From DASXUG01 sp964620425 (GTDB lineage Bacteria; Pseudomonadota; Gammaproteobacteria; Burkholderiales; Methylophilaceae): a DNA stretch of 64,000 bases. Position 1 is the stretch's first letter. Each line of letters starts with the position of its first letter. The notes beneath the pieces were generated by a model that had not been told where the DNA came from, did no database searches, and worked only from the letters and a program-made list of their open reading frames with translations. The stretch spans positions 1 through 64,000 of the forward strand of contig CAZUGV010000008.1 of NCBI GenBank assembly GCA_964620425.1, read 5' to 3'. A program made the position numbers and the translations under genes. Shown here in pieces: positions 51,446 to 60,473 of the stretch.

Positions 51446-54058
51446 TTGAAATTAGAAAAAAGCCGTCTAGAAGCCTATATGAGTAGGCTGAATCAACATC
51501 GCAATTCAATATTTCAATTACAATCTGTATGGGATAATCTTTCATTGCTTGCACAGTTGTCGGGTACGGGCACCGATATGACGCAAACTAGAGCTGCATT
51601 CGGTGCGGTGACTAATGATGTGATTGATGATCTGTCACAAGAAATGTTAAAAAAAGCCATCAATCGATTGGCATCTAAAGCCTATGTCACTATCAATATC
51701 GTGATTCGTAATTTGTTTGAAAGAACTGCAGATATAGGTTTTTTAGCAACGGATGATGATATACGCGATTTTTTGACCAAGCATTTGAATGGGATATCCA
51801 CTCCGTCAGACAAAATCAAGCTATTAGAGCGATTTGATGAGTATGTCAAAAAATATTCGGTGTATTCCAATATTATTTTATTGGATACGAAAAGCAACGT
51901 AATTGCACAATTGGACAAAAGTAATACTGTCACTAAGTCAGAGGATATTTTGATACAAGAGTCCATTAGAACTGAGCAAGCCTATGTGGAAACTTATCGT
52001 CATTCTGACCTGCTTCCCGATGAGGCGAAATCATTGATTTACTCATATCGAGTAACCAGTGCGGGTGGCGGTGAAATATTGGGTGTGCTCTGTTTGTGCT
52101 TCCGGTTTGAAGATGAAATGGAGGGGGTGTTTCAAGACATTACCACAAAAGATGATTGGGCTGTAGGGGTTATGCTTGACCACGAACATTCTGTAATTGC
52201 AACCAGTGATAAGTATCAAATCCCATTGGGGGCTAAGTTAGAGGTTACGGAAGAAAAGCAGGATTGGATTTTGACAAAATTCGCAGGGCGTGAGTATATT
52301 GCCGTTACACGCAAGACTTCTGGTTATCAAGGCTATATTGGGCCAGGTTGGCTTGGTCATTCGATGATTCCTTTAGAGCATATGTTTGAAAATGATTTAA
52401 TGGATACTATTGGCGGTATTGATAGCAAGTTGCTAACAAAAGTGATGAGAAGCCCATCACTATTCACTCAAAAGCTATTGGATATCCCTAAGCAAGCAGC
52501 CAGCATTCAAAGTAAGTTGAATCAATCAGTATGGAACGGCAATATTTGGCAAACCAAGCAATCTGACGCACGTCAAAATAGTTTTTCTAAAGCATTGTTA
52601 TGGGAAATTAGTAATACAGGCTTTAAAACTCAAAATGTAATTGAAACAACTGTGACAGAACTTTACCAAACAGTGGTCTCTGTTATGCTGGAAAATTCAA
52701 GTTTTTTTGCTTTTCTCGCGGTTGATATTATGGATAGAAACCTATACGAGCGAGCCAACGATTGCCGCTGGTGGGCTCTGACGACCTCATTTAGAAAGAT
52801 TTTGTCAAAGCCCGCTAATGCTTCGGAAAAATTGGGTTACAGTAAAGTCGATCTGTCTGAAATTGAGAAAATATTAAAATATATCAATCAGTTGTATACT
52901 GTATATGATAATTTGGTTATTTTTGATCGCTATGGCAAAGTGCTTGCTTGCTCAAACTCCAATTACAATGAATGTGTAGGCTCTATTATTGAAAGCGAAT
53001 GGGTGAGTAGGGTAAAGGGCTTAAGAACATCGCAGGAATACGTGGTTTCAAGATTTGAGCCATCACCACTTTATAAGGATAAGCACACCTATATTTATTC
53101 TGCGCCTATTCGCTCACCCGATAACTTATCAATTGTAGGTGGTATCGGTATTGTGTTCGATAGTGAGCCCCAGTTTAAGGCAATTTTGAAAGATATTGTA
53201 CCTAGAGATGACAATGGTAAGTTGATTGAAGGCAGTTTTACTCTATTTGTTGATGGTAATTTAAACGTTGTTTCTTCATCATCTAAAGAGTTTGCTGTAG
53301 GTAGTGAATTTAAAATTCATCCTGCGCTATGTAAAATGGATCCAGGTAACTCGGCGTTTGATATAGCTGTTTATCAGGGGAACTATTATGCGATTGGTGC
53401 GCGAGCATCTTCTGGTTATCGCGAATACAAGGGTGTTGGAGATGACTATAAAAATCAAATGACGGCGATGATTTTTATCCCATTGGGGAATGCAGAAACA
53501 ATTGATGACCTGATTCAGGCAGATTTAGCGATTCAGCACAATGAGTTTAAGCCAACCTCAACCAGCGTGGTCGGCACTAACACTAAAGAGTATGCGACTT
53601 TTTATGTTAATGGTCAGTGGTTAGGGATCCCAACAAACAACGTGGTAGAGGCGCTGCAAGATGTCCATGTGCGTTCTATTCCAGATACGATTAGCAGTGT
53701 TGAAGGGGTATTCCAATACCAAGGTAAGGTAATTCCTGCGGTTAACTTGGCGAAAATGATGGGGATGAAAAATTCGAAGATCTCAGAAAATATGCAAATG
53801 ATTGTGATACAAGCTAATGATAATTCATCTGAAACGGCAATTTTAGTGAATGCGTTAGGTGAGATTCCGCCTATTGACGAGGCAAAGATAGAACCTATTA
53901 CCAATATTTTTAATAACACCAAAAATAATGTGGTTGTTGGGGTCACGCCCGTGGCGACACATGATGGTGACTCGAAAATGCTGACAGTGCTCTCGGCAGA
54001 AAATCTTTTAGTTAGAAGTAATGCTCAGTTCGGAAGAGAGGAGCTTTTTCAGACCTAA
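51446..54058 (+). CDS. Double Cache-like sensor with C-terminal CheW domain
   Basis: 870 aa from TTG 51446, which has AAGGGGA 7 nt upstream. Two homologous sensor modules: module 1 (about 85-340) starts RNLFERTADIGFLAT, module 2 (about 425-690) starts RNLYERANDCRWWALT. Each continues with a Cache/PAS-like core (YSNIILLDTKSNVIAQL; YDNLVIFDRYGKVLACS) and a SSGYREY/TSGYQGY segment. A CheW domain spans about 712-850 (EYATFYVNGQWLGIP ... GVFQYQGKVIPAVNL). No membrane helix, HAMP or methyl-accepting domain is visible. Probably a cytoplasmic input to a CheA array. No other chemotaxis gene is adjacent. Confidence 0.8.
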   Translation: MKLEKSRLEAYMSRLNQHRNSIFQLQSVWDNLSLLAQLSGTGTDMTQTRAAFGAVTNDVIDDLSQEMLKKAINRLASKAYVTINIVIRNLFERTADIGFLATDDDIRDFLTKHLNGISTPSDKIKLLERFDEYVKKYSVYSNIILLDTKSNVIAQLDKSNTVTKSEDILIQESIRTEQAYVETYRHSDLLPDEAKSLIYSYRVTSAGGGEILGVLCLCFRFEDEMEGVFQDITTKDDWAVGVMLDHEHSVIATSDKYQIPLGAKLEVTEEKQDWILTKFAGREYIAVTRKTSGYQGYIGPGWLGHSMIPLEHMFENDLMDTIGGIDSKLLTKVMRSPSLFTQKLLDIPKQAASIQSKLNQSVWNGNIWQTKQSDARQNSFSKALLWEISNTGFKTQNVIETTVTELYQTVVSVMLENSSFFAFLAVDIMDRNLYERANDCRWWALTTSFRKILSKPANASEKLGYSKVDLSEIEKILKYINQLYTVYDNLVIFDRYGKVLACSNSNYNECVGSIIESEWVSRVKGLRTSQEYVVSRFEPSPLYKDKHTYIYSAPIRSPDNLSIVGGIGIVFDSEPQFKAILKDIVPRDDNGKLIEGSFTLFVDGNLNVVSSSSKEFAVGSEFKIHPALCKMDPGNSAFDIAVYQGNYYAIGARASSGYREYKGVGDDYKNQMTAMIFIPLGNAETIDDLIQADLAIQHNEFKPTSTSVVGTNTKEYATFYVNGQWLGIPTNNVVEALQDVHVRSIPDTISSVEGVFQYQGKVIPAVNLAKMMGMKNSKISENMQMIVIQANDNSSETAILVNALGEIPPIDEAKIEPITNIFNNTKNNVVVGVTPVATHDGDSKMLTVLSAENLLVRSNAQFGREELFQT

Positions 54059-54136
54059 TGCTACTTCTGTAAACCAGAGTTCGAATGAACTTTGTTGGAT
54101 ATGATAGTATCGCATCTTCACAAAGTTTATTTGATT

Positions 54137-55249
54137 ATGCAATTTACACTACACAAACAAGACGGTCTCGCTCGTCGTGGTACCGTTCATCTCGCCCATG
54201 GCGATGTTCAAACGCCAGCATTTATGCCTGTTGGTACTTATGGTTCTGTTAAAAGCCTCTCCCCACATGATGTGCGTGAGATTGGCGCGCACATATTGCT
54301 TGGCAATACTTTTCACCTTTGGTTGCGTCCAGGGCTGGATGTCATCGCTGCCCATGGCGGCTTGCATGATTTCATGGGCTGGGATGGTCCAATACTCACT
54401 GATTCTGGTGGTTTTCAAGTTTGGAGTTTGGGCGATTTACGCAAAATCTCTGAAGAAGGCGTGAAGTTTCGCTCACCCATCAATGGCGATAGTTGCTTTT
54501 TAACGCCAGAAGAATCCATGCGCATTCAAAAGGTGCTTAACTCAGATATTGTGATGATTTTTGATGAGTGTACGCCTTACCCTGCCACCACAAATCAAGC
54601 CAACGACTCTATGCGGCTCTCATTACGCTGGGCAAAGCGCAGTAAAGTTGCGCATGAAGGTAACTCAAATGCCTTGTTCGGTATTATTCAGGGCGGTATG
54701 TATGAAGATTTACGTGATGTTTCCTTAAACGGATTAACTGAGATTGGTTTCGATGGTTACGCGATTGGTGGCTTGTCGGTGGGCGAGCCAAAAGAGGATA
54801 TGTTGCGTATTCTCGCGCATACGGCGCCCCAAATGCCGCAAGATAAACCACGCTATTTGATGGGTGTGGGTACGCCAGAAGATTTAGTCGCAGGCGTGAG
54901 TCGTGGTGTGGATATGTTTGATTGTGTCATGCCCACACGTAATGCACGTAACGGATGGTTGTTCACGCGCAACGGTGACATCAAATTGAAAAATGCGCGG
55001 TATAAACTAGATACTTCGCCTATTGATGATCAATGTACTTGCTATACCTGTCGCAATTTTAGTCGCTCGTATTTGCACCATTTGTACCGTGTAGGTGAGA
55101 TTTTAGGTGCGCGCCTTAATACGATTCATAATTTGCATTATTACCAAGAATTAATGGCTGGGATGCGTGCTGCGATTGAAGCTGGACGATTTGAGGCGTT
55201 TGCCCAAACGTTTGCTGAACAAAGAGCGCAACTTTCCCTCGATGCGTAA
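54137..55249 (+). CDS. tgt: tRNA-guanine transglycosylase (queuine)
   Basis: 370 aa from ATG 54137. It exchanges G34 for preQ1 in queuosine tRNAs. Active-site regions: LTDSGGFQVWSLGDLRKI (nucleophile/proton-acceptor Asp) and MFDCVMPTRNARNG. Zinc ligands are the three Cys and the His in CTCYTCRNFSRSYLHHL. First gene of the conserved tgt-yajC-secD-secF order. Confidence 0.97.
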   Translation: MQFTLHKQDGLARRGTVHLAHGDVQTPAFMPVGTYGSVKSLSPHDVREIGAHILLGNTFHLWLRPGLDVIAAHGGLHDFMGWDGPILTDSGGFQVWSLGDLRKISEEGVKFRSPINGDSCFLTPEESMRIQKVLNSDIVMIFDECTPYPATTNQANDSMRLSLRWAKRSKVAHEGNSNALFGIIQGGMYEDLRDVSLNGLTEIGFDGYAIGGLSVGEPKEDMLRILAHTAPQMPQDKPRYLMGVGTPEDLVAGVSRGVDMFDCVMPTRNARNGWLFTRNGDIKLKNARYKLDTSPIDDQCTCYTCRNFSRSYLHHLYRVGEILGARLNTIHNLHYYQELMAGMRAAIEAGRFEAFAQTFAEQRAQLSLDA

Positions 55250-55386
55250 AGTGCTTAAATGTCAGATGGTGTGTTAAAATCCAGCACTTTATTGAAGTAG
55301 CACAAATTTTCTGTGGCGTTATATTTTGTGTGTCGTTCAAATTTCAAAAAATGCAGTTTTAAAAAGATAAATAGAAAGATTAAATT

Positions 55387-55704
55387 ATGTTGATTAGTTC
55401 TGCATATGCAGCCTCTGGTACTCCAGCGCAAGACTGGATGAGCCTTGCGCCTATGGTGATTATTTTTGTATTGTTTTACTTTATGCTAATCCGCCCACAA
55501 ATGAAGCAAGCTAAAGAAACCAAAGCGATGATTGATGCCTTACAAAAAGGCGATGAAGTGGTGACCACAGGTGGTGTTGTTGGCAGGATTACAAAAGTAA
55601 GCAACGATTTTGTGGTGCTTGAAATTACGGACAATGTAACCATCAATGTACAGAAACAAGCCGTACAAACCTTGCTGCCAAAAGGTACGATTAAGGCAAT
55701 TTAG
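55387..55704 (+). CDS. yajC: Preprotein translocase accessory subunit YajC
   Basis: 105 aa. A single membrane helix (LAPMVIIFVLFYFMLIRPQ) is followed by a cytoplasmic beta-rich domain (KGDEVVTTGGVVGRITKVSNDFVVLEI). Part of the SecDF-YajC complex that assists SecYEG. It is followed by a small hairpin before secD. Confidence 0.96.
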   Translation: MLISSAYAASGTPAQDWMSLAPMVIIFVLFYFMLIRPQMKQAKETKAMIDALQKGDEVVTTGGVVGRITKVSNDFVVLEITDNVTINVQKQAVQTLLPKGTIKAI

Positions 55705-55722
55705 TATTTAAATTATCAATAC

Positions 55723-55746
55723 ACCCCACGGACTAAGTGGGGTTTA
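55723..55746 (+). terminator. Short hairpin between yajC and secD
   Basis: ACCCCAC (55723-55729) and GTGGGGT (55737-55743), 7-bp stem, followed by only three T's. Probably a partial terminator or attenuator that sets the yajC:secD ratio. Confidence 0.45.
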
Positions 55747-55767
55747 ACATAAAACACGAGCCGCGTT

Positions 55768-57597
55768 ATGAACCGTTATCCGATGTGGAAGTATCTTTTA
55801 GTACTTGCTGTGATTATTTTAGGCTTTGTCTACTCACTACCGAATATGTTTGGTGAGTCGCCAGCTGTGCAAATTACTGCTGCAAAAAACAGCAATGTAT
55901 TACAGCCTGGACTACTTGGACAGGTGGAAGCGGCACTGAAAGATGAAAAAATTCAATATGATCGCGTGTTTGTTGATAAAAACAGCATCAAAGCCACCTT
56001 TGCCAATGTGGATGTGCAAGGTCGAGCAAAAGATGTTTTGTTAAAAAAACTAGGTAAAGATTATGTTGTCGCTTTGAATCTGCTTTCTCGCTCACCAGCT
56101 TGGTTGTCTAGCATTGGTGCGATGCCCATGTACCTAGGTCTGGATTTGCGTGGTGGTGTTCACTTCTTGTTGCAGGTCGATATGAAAGCCGCGTTAGACA
56201 AAGCCGCAGATCGATTTGTGGGGGATTTTCGCACGGTATTGCGTAAAGAGCGTGTTGAGTATTTGGGCGTTGCGAGAGAAGGCCAAACTGTGCAATTACG
56301 TTTTAGTAATCAAGCTGAAATGTCAAAAGCCTTCAAAATTATCGCTAAAGATTACCCAGATTTAATACTGAAAGAAACTGATAACGGCACTGATAAGTTA
56401 TTGATAGTTAGCCTTAGTCCAGCCTCACAAAAACAAACTCAAGAGTTTGCATTAAAGCAAAACATTCAAACTCTGCACAATCGAATTAATGAGCTGGGGG
56501 TTGCCGAGCCTATTATTCAGCAACAAGGCGCAGATCGCATTGTGGTGCAGTTGCCTGGAGTGCAAGATACCGCTAAAGCGAAAGAGATTTTGGGTCGAAC
56601 CGCGACGCTTGAAATCCGCATGGTGGATGAAGAGAAGAGTGATCCAGCCACGCTAGAAAAAGCCAGTCAAGGTCAAGTGCCATTCGGTGATGAGTTCTTT
56701 GTAGATCGCTCGCAACAGCCAATTTTGGTCAAAAAAGGGGTTGTCCTAACTGGAGACTATATTACCGATGCAGGCCCAGGAATGGATCAGCAAGCTGGTC
56801 GTGCTGTCGTGCATGTCACCTTGGATGGTCGTGGTGCTCGCATTTTCAAACAAGTGACCAAAGAAAATGTTGGCAAGCGTATGGCAATTTTATTGGTTGA
56901 AAAAGGGCAAGCGGAAGTCATTACCGCACCAGTGATTAACGAAGAAATTGGCGGTGGTCGCGTACAAATTTCTGGCATGGCTAATACGCAAGAGGCTACA
57001 GACATTTCATTGCTATTGCGCGCAGGGGCTTTGGCAGCGCCTATGGAAATCGTTGAAGAGCGTACAGTTGGGCCTAGCATGGGTGAAGAGAATATCAAAC
57101 GGGGCATGCATTCCACACTTTGGGGGTTTGCGGCGATTGCCGTGTTTATGGTCATCTACTACCTAGTATTTGGTGGAATATCAGTGGTTGCATTGGGCAT
57201 TAACTTATTATTGTTACTCGCTTTGCTGTCAATGTTGCAAGCGACGCTAACATTACCAGGGTTAGCCGCGATCGCACTGACCTTGGGGATGGCGATTGAC
57301 GCGAACGTCCTCGTGAATGAGCGTGTTCGTGAAGAGTTGCGCAATGGCAACACACCGCAAGCCGCTATTCATGCTGGCTATGATCGGGCTTTTGATACAA
57401 TTTTAGACTCCAACGTGACGACATTTATTGTTGGTATGATGTTATTCAGTTTTGGTTCAGGGCCGATTAAAGGATTTGCTGTGGTGCATATGTTGGGGAT
57501 TTTGACATCAATGTTCAGTGCGGTTGTCGTCTCCCGTGTGTTAGTCAATTTAATGTACGGTTATCGTCGTAAAATCAGTAAGTTAGCAATTGGCTAA
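55768..57597 (+). CDS. secD: Protein translocase subunit SecD
   Basis: 609 aa. One N-terminal membrane helix; a large periplasmic P1 domain with YLGLDLRGGVHFLLQVD and the repeated IVVQLPGVQD region; then five C-terminal helices from about residue 450. The intramembrane motif GMAIDANVLVNERVREE carries the proton-pathway Asp. With SecF it uses the proton motive force to complete export. Confidence 0.97.
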   Translation: MNRYPMWKYLLVLAVIILGFVYSLPNMFGESPAVQITAAKNSNVLQPGLLGQVEAALKDEKIQYDRVFVDKNSIKATFANVDVQGRAKDVLLKKLGKDYVVALNLLSRSPAWLSSIGAMPMYLGLDLRGGVHFLLQVDMKAALDKAADRFVGDFRTVLRKERVEYLGVAREGQTVQLRFSNQAEMSKAFKIIAKDYPDLILKETDNGTDKLLIVSLSPASQKQTQEFALKQNIQTLHNRINELGVAEPIIQQQGADRIVVQLPGVQDTAKAKEILGRTATLEIRMVDEEKSDPATLEKASQGQVPFGDEFFVDRSQQPILVKKGVVLTGDYITDAGPGMDQQAGRAVVHVTLDGRGARIFKQVTKENVGKRMAILLVEKGQAEVITAPVINEEIGGGRVQISGMANTQEATDISLLLRAGALAAPMEIVEERTVGPSMGEENIKRGMHSTLWGFAAIAVFMVIYYLVFGGISVVALGINLLLLLALLSMLQATLTLPGLAAIALTLGMAIDANVLVNERVREELRNGNTPQAAIHAGYDRAFDTILDSNVTTFIVGMMLFSFGSGPIKGFAVVHMLGILTSMFSAVVVSRVLVNLMYGYRRKISKLAIG

Positions 57598-57652
57598 ACA
57601 GTTAAAAAAACAAATGTGTCATTTGATAGATTGAATATTAAGAGTAGATTCC

Positions 57653-58591
57653 ATGGAAATTTTTAAAATAAAGCGTGATATTCCGTTTATGAGTTATGGT
57701 CGAGTTACCACGGCTATCTCATTAATTACCTTTCTATTGGCGGTGTTTTTTCTTGTGCAAAAAGGGCTTAACCTAGGGGTAGATTTCACAGGCGGCACTT
57801 TGATGGAAGTCAGCTACCCGAAAGCGGCAGATGTACAGAAAATTCGTGAAGCCGTAGATAGTATCGGTTTGAAAGATGCGACCGTACAAAATTTCGGCAC
57901 CAGTCATGATGTGCTGATCCGTCTCCCATTAAAATCAAACCTCTCAATATCGCAACTATCTGAGCAGGTCTTGGCCACGCTTCAAAAGGCAGACCCAACT
58001 GTTAAAATGAGCCGTGTTGAATCTGTCGGTGCGCAAGTTGGGCAAGAGTTATATGAAAGTGGTGCGCTAGCGTTGCTGCTGGTCTCGTTTGGTATTGTTG
58101 CGTATCTAGCTTTGCGGTTTGAGTGGCGTTTTGCGGTGGCGGCTATCCTCGCCAATATGCATGACGTTGTGATTATTCTTGGTTTTTTTGCGTTTTTTCA
58201 ATGGGAGTTTAACCTAACTGTACTCGCGGCGATTTTGGCTGTACTTGGATACTCAGTCAATGAGTCAGTCGTGGTGTTTGATCGCGTCCGTGAGAACTTC
58301 CGCAAAATGCGCAAAGCTACAGTAACGCATGTGATTGATAACGCGATCACACGTACTATGTCACGTACCGTGATTACTCACTTTTGTACACAGCTGATGG
58401 TGCTTTCGATGTTTTTGTTCGGTGGTGAAGTGTTGCATAACTTCTCATTAGCACTGACCATCGGTATTGTATTTGGTATTTACTCCTCAGTATTAGTTGC
58501 TTGTCCAATCGCGATGTACTTGGGTGTTTCGCGCGCCAATCTCATGAGTGGCGTAGAGAAAAAGCCCGAAGACATTGACGGAAAGCCTTAA
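57653..58591 (+). CDS. secF: Protein translocase subunit SecF
   Basis: 312 aa, six membrane helices. The first periplasmic segment holds GVDFTGGTLMEVSYP; the helix 4-5 motif is LGYSVNESVVVFDRVREN. Lies 55 bp after secD. A perfect 11-bp hairpin follows. Confidence 0.97.
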   Translation: MEIFKIKRDIPFMSYGRVTTAISLITFLLAVFFLVQKGLNLGVDFTGGTLMEVSYPKAADVQKIREAVDSIGLKDATVQNFGTSHDVLIRLPLKSNLSISQLSEQVLATLQKADPTVKMSRVESVGAQVGQELYESGALALLLVSFGIVAYLALRFEWRFAVAAILANMHDVVIILGFFAFFQWEFNLTVLAAILAVLGYSVNESVVVFDRVRENFRKMRKATVTHVIDNAITRTMSRTVITHFCTQLMVLSMFLFGGEVLHNFSLALTIGIVFGIYSSVLVACPIAMYLGVSRANLMSGVEKKPEDIDGKP

Positions 58592-58636
58592 TTGGATCTG
58601 TTTGTAAAACCATAGACGTTAAAACTTGACAACACC

Positions 58637-58668
58637 ATGAGATAACGCAGAAACTAACGTTATCTCAT
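58637..58668 (+). terminator. Hairpin after secF
   Basis: ATGAGATAACG (58637-58647) pairs perfectly with CGTTATCTCAT (58658-58668), 10-nt loop. There is no strong T-run, and it stands 17 bp before the next start codon, so it could instead act as a regulatory leader for that gene. Confidence 0.55.
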
Positions 58669-58684
58669 TCACTATCGAAATTAA

Positions 58685-59944
58685 TTGGATTCCATTCCCA
58701 TACCCCTGCAGTTTGGTATTTTAATCATACTGCTTCTGATTTCCGCATTTTTCTCCATTGCTGAAACTAGCTTAATGTCGCTCAACCGATATCGGATGCG
58801 CCATTTAGCGAATGAAGGTCATCGTGGCGCAAAATTAGCGCGCAAGCTCCTATCCCAAACGGATAAGTTGTTGGGCGTTATTTTATTAGGTAATACGCTC
58901 TGTATTGCTGCCTCATCCACAATTGTTACTTTGCTTACTGTGCAGTTATTTGGTGAGGGTGAGTTAATATTAATGCTGGGTACATTGGTTATTACTTTTG
59001 CTATTTTAGTCTTTAGCGAAATCTCACCTAAGGTCATTGCTGCAGCCTACCCTGAAAAAATTGGTTTTGCCTGCAGTTATTTGCTTTATCCTTTGTTGTG
59101 GCTGTTTAACCCTGTGGTCACTTTTGTCAATTTATTCGTGAGTGCATTCGTTCGTTTACTGGGGATTAGACTCAATTTTAGCGAAAGTCTGCATGCTGTA
59201 ACTACAGAAGAACTTAAAAGTATCGTCACAGAAGCGGGCAATTATATCCCCCAAAAAAATCGTACTATTCTGCTCAATCTGTTTGACTTGGAAAGTGCTA
59301 CCGTTGATGACGTAATGACAGCACATACGCAAATTGAAGCGGTTGATTTAGACCAGCCGCTTGAAGATATTTTGCAAAAGTTAAGTACCAGTAACCACAC
59401 GCGCTTGCCAGTTCGGAGAAGTAGTGGTGAGGAAATTGTAGGCATCCTTCATCTAAGAAAAATCATGACACGTTTACGGGATGGCGATCTTTCGGTTGAA
59501 GATATTGAAGAGGTAATGAAAGAGCCCTATTTTATTCCGGCTAGTACACCGCTCTATACCCAAATGCAGCAATTTCAAGAGCATCACCGCCGCATTGCTT
59601 TAGTGGTGGATGAATATGGCGAACTAAAAGGTTTGATTACTATCGAAGATATACTGGAAGAAATTATTGGTGACTTTACCACGCAATCTCCACTAAAACA
59701 TGGTAGTTATCGTCAGGAAGAAGATGGTAGCTGGATTGTAGACGGAAGTGCTAGTTTGCGGGATCTCAATAAAAAGCTTGGCTTTGATTTCCCCTTAGAT
59801 GGCCCCAAGACAATGAATGGATTAGTGTTGGAGCATTTTGAAGATATTCCTGAACCGAATACCAGTTTTAAAATAGGGGTTCATGCCCTTGAGATATTAC
59901 AAACGCAAGATCGAGTAGTTAAAAGTGTGCGAATTTACGCGTAA
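58685..59944 (+). CDS. CNNM/CorC-HlyC family membrane protein (DUF21-CBS-CorC)
   Basis: 419 aa, starting at TTG 58685. A DUF21 transmembrane domain (about 1-180, SAFFSIAETSLMSLNRYRMRHL) precedes two CBS domains (about 200-325, LPVRRSSGEEIVGILHLRK and LVVDEYGELKGLITIEDILEE) and a C-terminal CorC/HlyC domain (about 335-415). Family members handle Mg2+/Co2+ efflux or magnesium homeostasis, similar to YfjD/CorB. The ion is inferred. Confidence 0.92.
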   Translation: MDSIPIPLQFGILIILLLISAFFSIAETSLMSLNRYRMRHLANEGHRGAKLARKLLSQTDKLLGVILLGNTLCIAASSTIVTLLTVQLFGEGELILMLGTLVITFAILVFSEISPKVIAAAYPEKIGFACSYLLYPLLWLFNPVVTFVNLFVSAFVRLLGIRLNFSESLHAVTTEELKSIVTEAGNYIPQKNRTILLNLFDLESATVDDVMTAHTQIEAVDLDQPLEDILQKLSTSNHTRLPVRRSSGEEIVGILHLRKIMTRLRDGDLSVEDIEEVMKEPYFIPASTPLYTQMQQFQEHHRRIALVVDEYGELKGLITIEDILEEIIGDFTTQSPLKHGSYRQEEDGSWIVDGSASLRDLNKKLGFDFPLDGPKTMNGLVLEHFEDIPEPNTSFKIGVHALEILQTQDRVVKSVRIYA

Positions 59945-60027
59945 AACAAACTTTTAGAAAAAACATCAATAACTAGGCTTAATTAGGGCTTGAAATTTTT
60001 ACAATTAGGCTCACAATAGATACAAAT

Positions 60028-60339
60028 ATGGCAAGTACTCGGCATCAAGAAAATATACTAGAGCAGTCTAAAGAGGAGAAAATTAAACCTCCCTCTATGT
60101 ATAAAGTTATTCTTTTTAATGACGATTACACACCTATGGAGTTTGTTGTTGATGTCATTCAGCGATTCTTTCTTAAGAGCCGCGAACAAGCGACGCAAAT
60201 TATGTTGAAAGTACACACTGAAGGCATGGGCGTTTGCGGTGTATATCCGCGTGATATTGCTGATACCAAGGTGAATCAAGTAATGAGCTACGCACAAGAA
60301 CATCAACATCCTCTCCAGTGTGGCATGGAAGAAGCATAA
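60028..60339 (+). CDS. clpS: ATP-dependent Clp protease adaptor ClpS
   Basis: 103 aa. N-end-rule adaptor that hands substrates to ClpAP. The conserved YKVILFNDDYTPMEFVVDVI contains the Asn-Asp-Asp that binds the substrate N-terminus; HTEGMGVCGVYPRDIADTKV completes the pocket. Directly upstream of clpA. Confidence 0.97.
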   Translation: MASTRHQENILEQSKEEKIKPPSMYKVILFNDDYTPMEFVVDVIQRFFLKSREQATQIMLKVHTEGMGVCGVYPRDIADTKVNQVMSYAQEHQHPLQCGMEEA

Positions 60340-60473
60340 TTTTATAGTTTCGTGCCTTCTGCATGGAATTAAAATTGCTTCTGAATATGCAAGCTAAATA
60401 AACGTACTTTTGATTCCTGCGGTTTTTATTTGTGGGGAAAAGTAGTAATTTTGATCTTACCAAGGTGTACAAA

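Noticed and set aside
55248..55295. AAAGTGCT ... AGCACTTT inverted repeat after tgt as a terminator
   Set aside because: An 8-bp stem with a loop of about 30 nt and no T-run; too weak to call.
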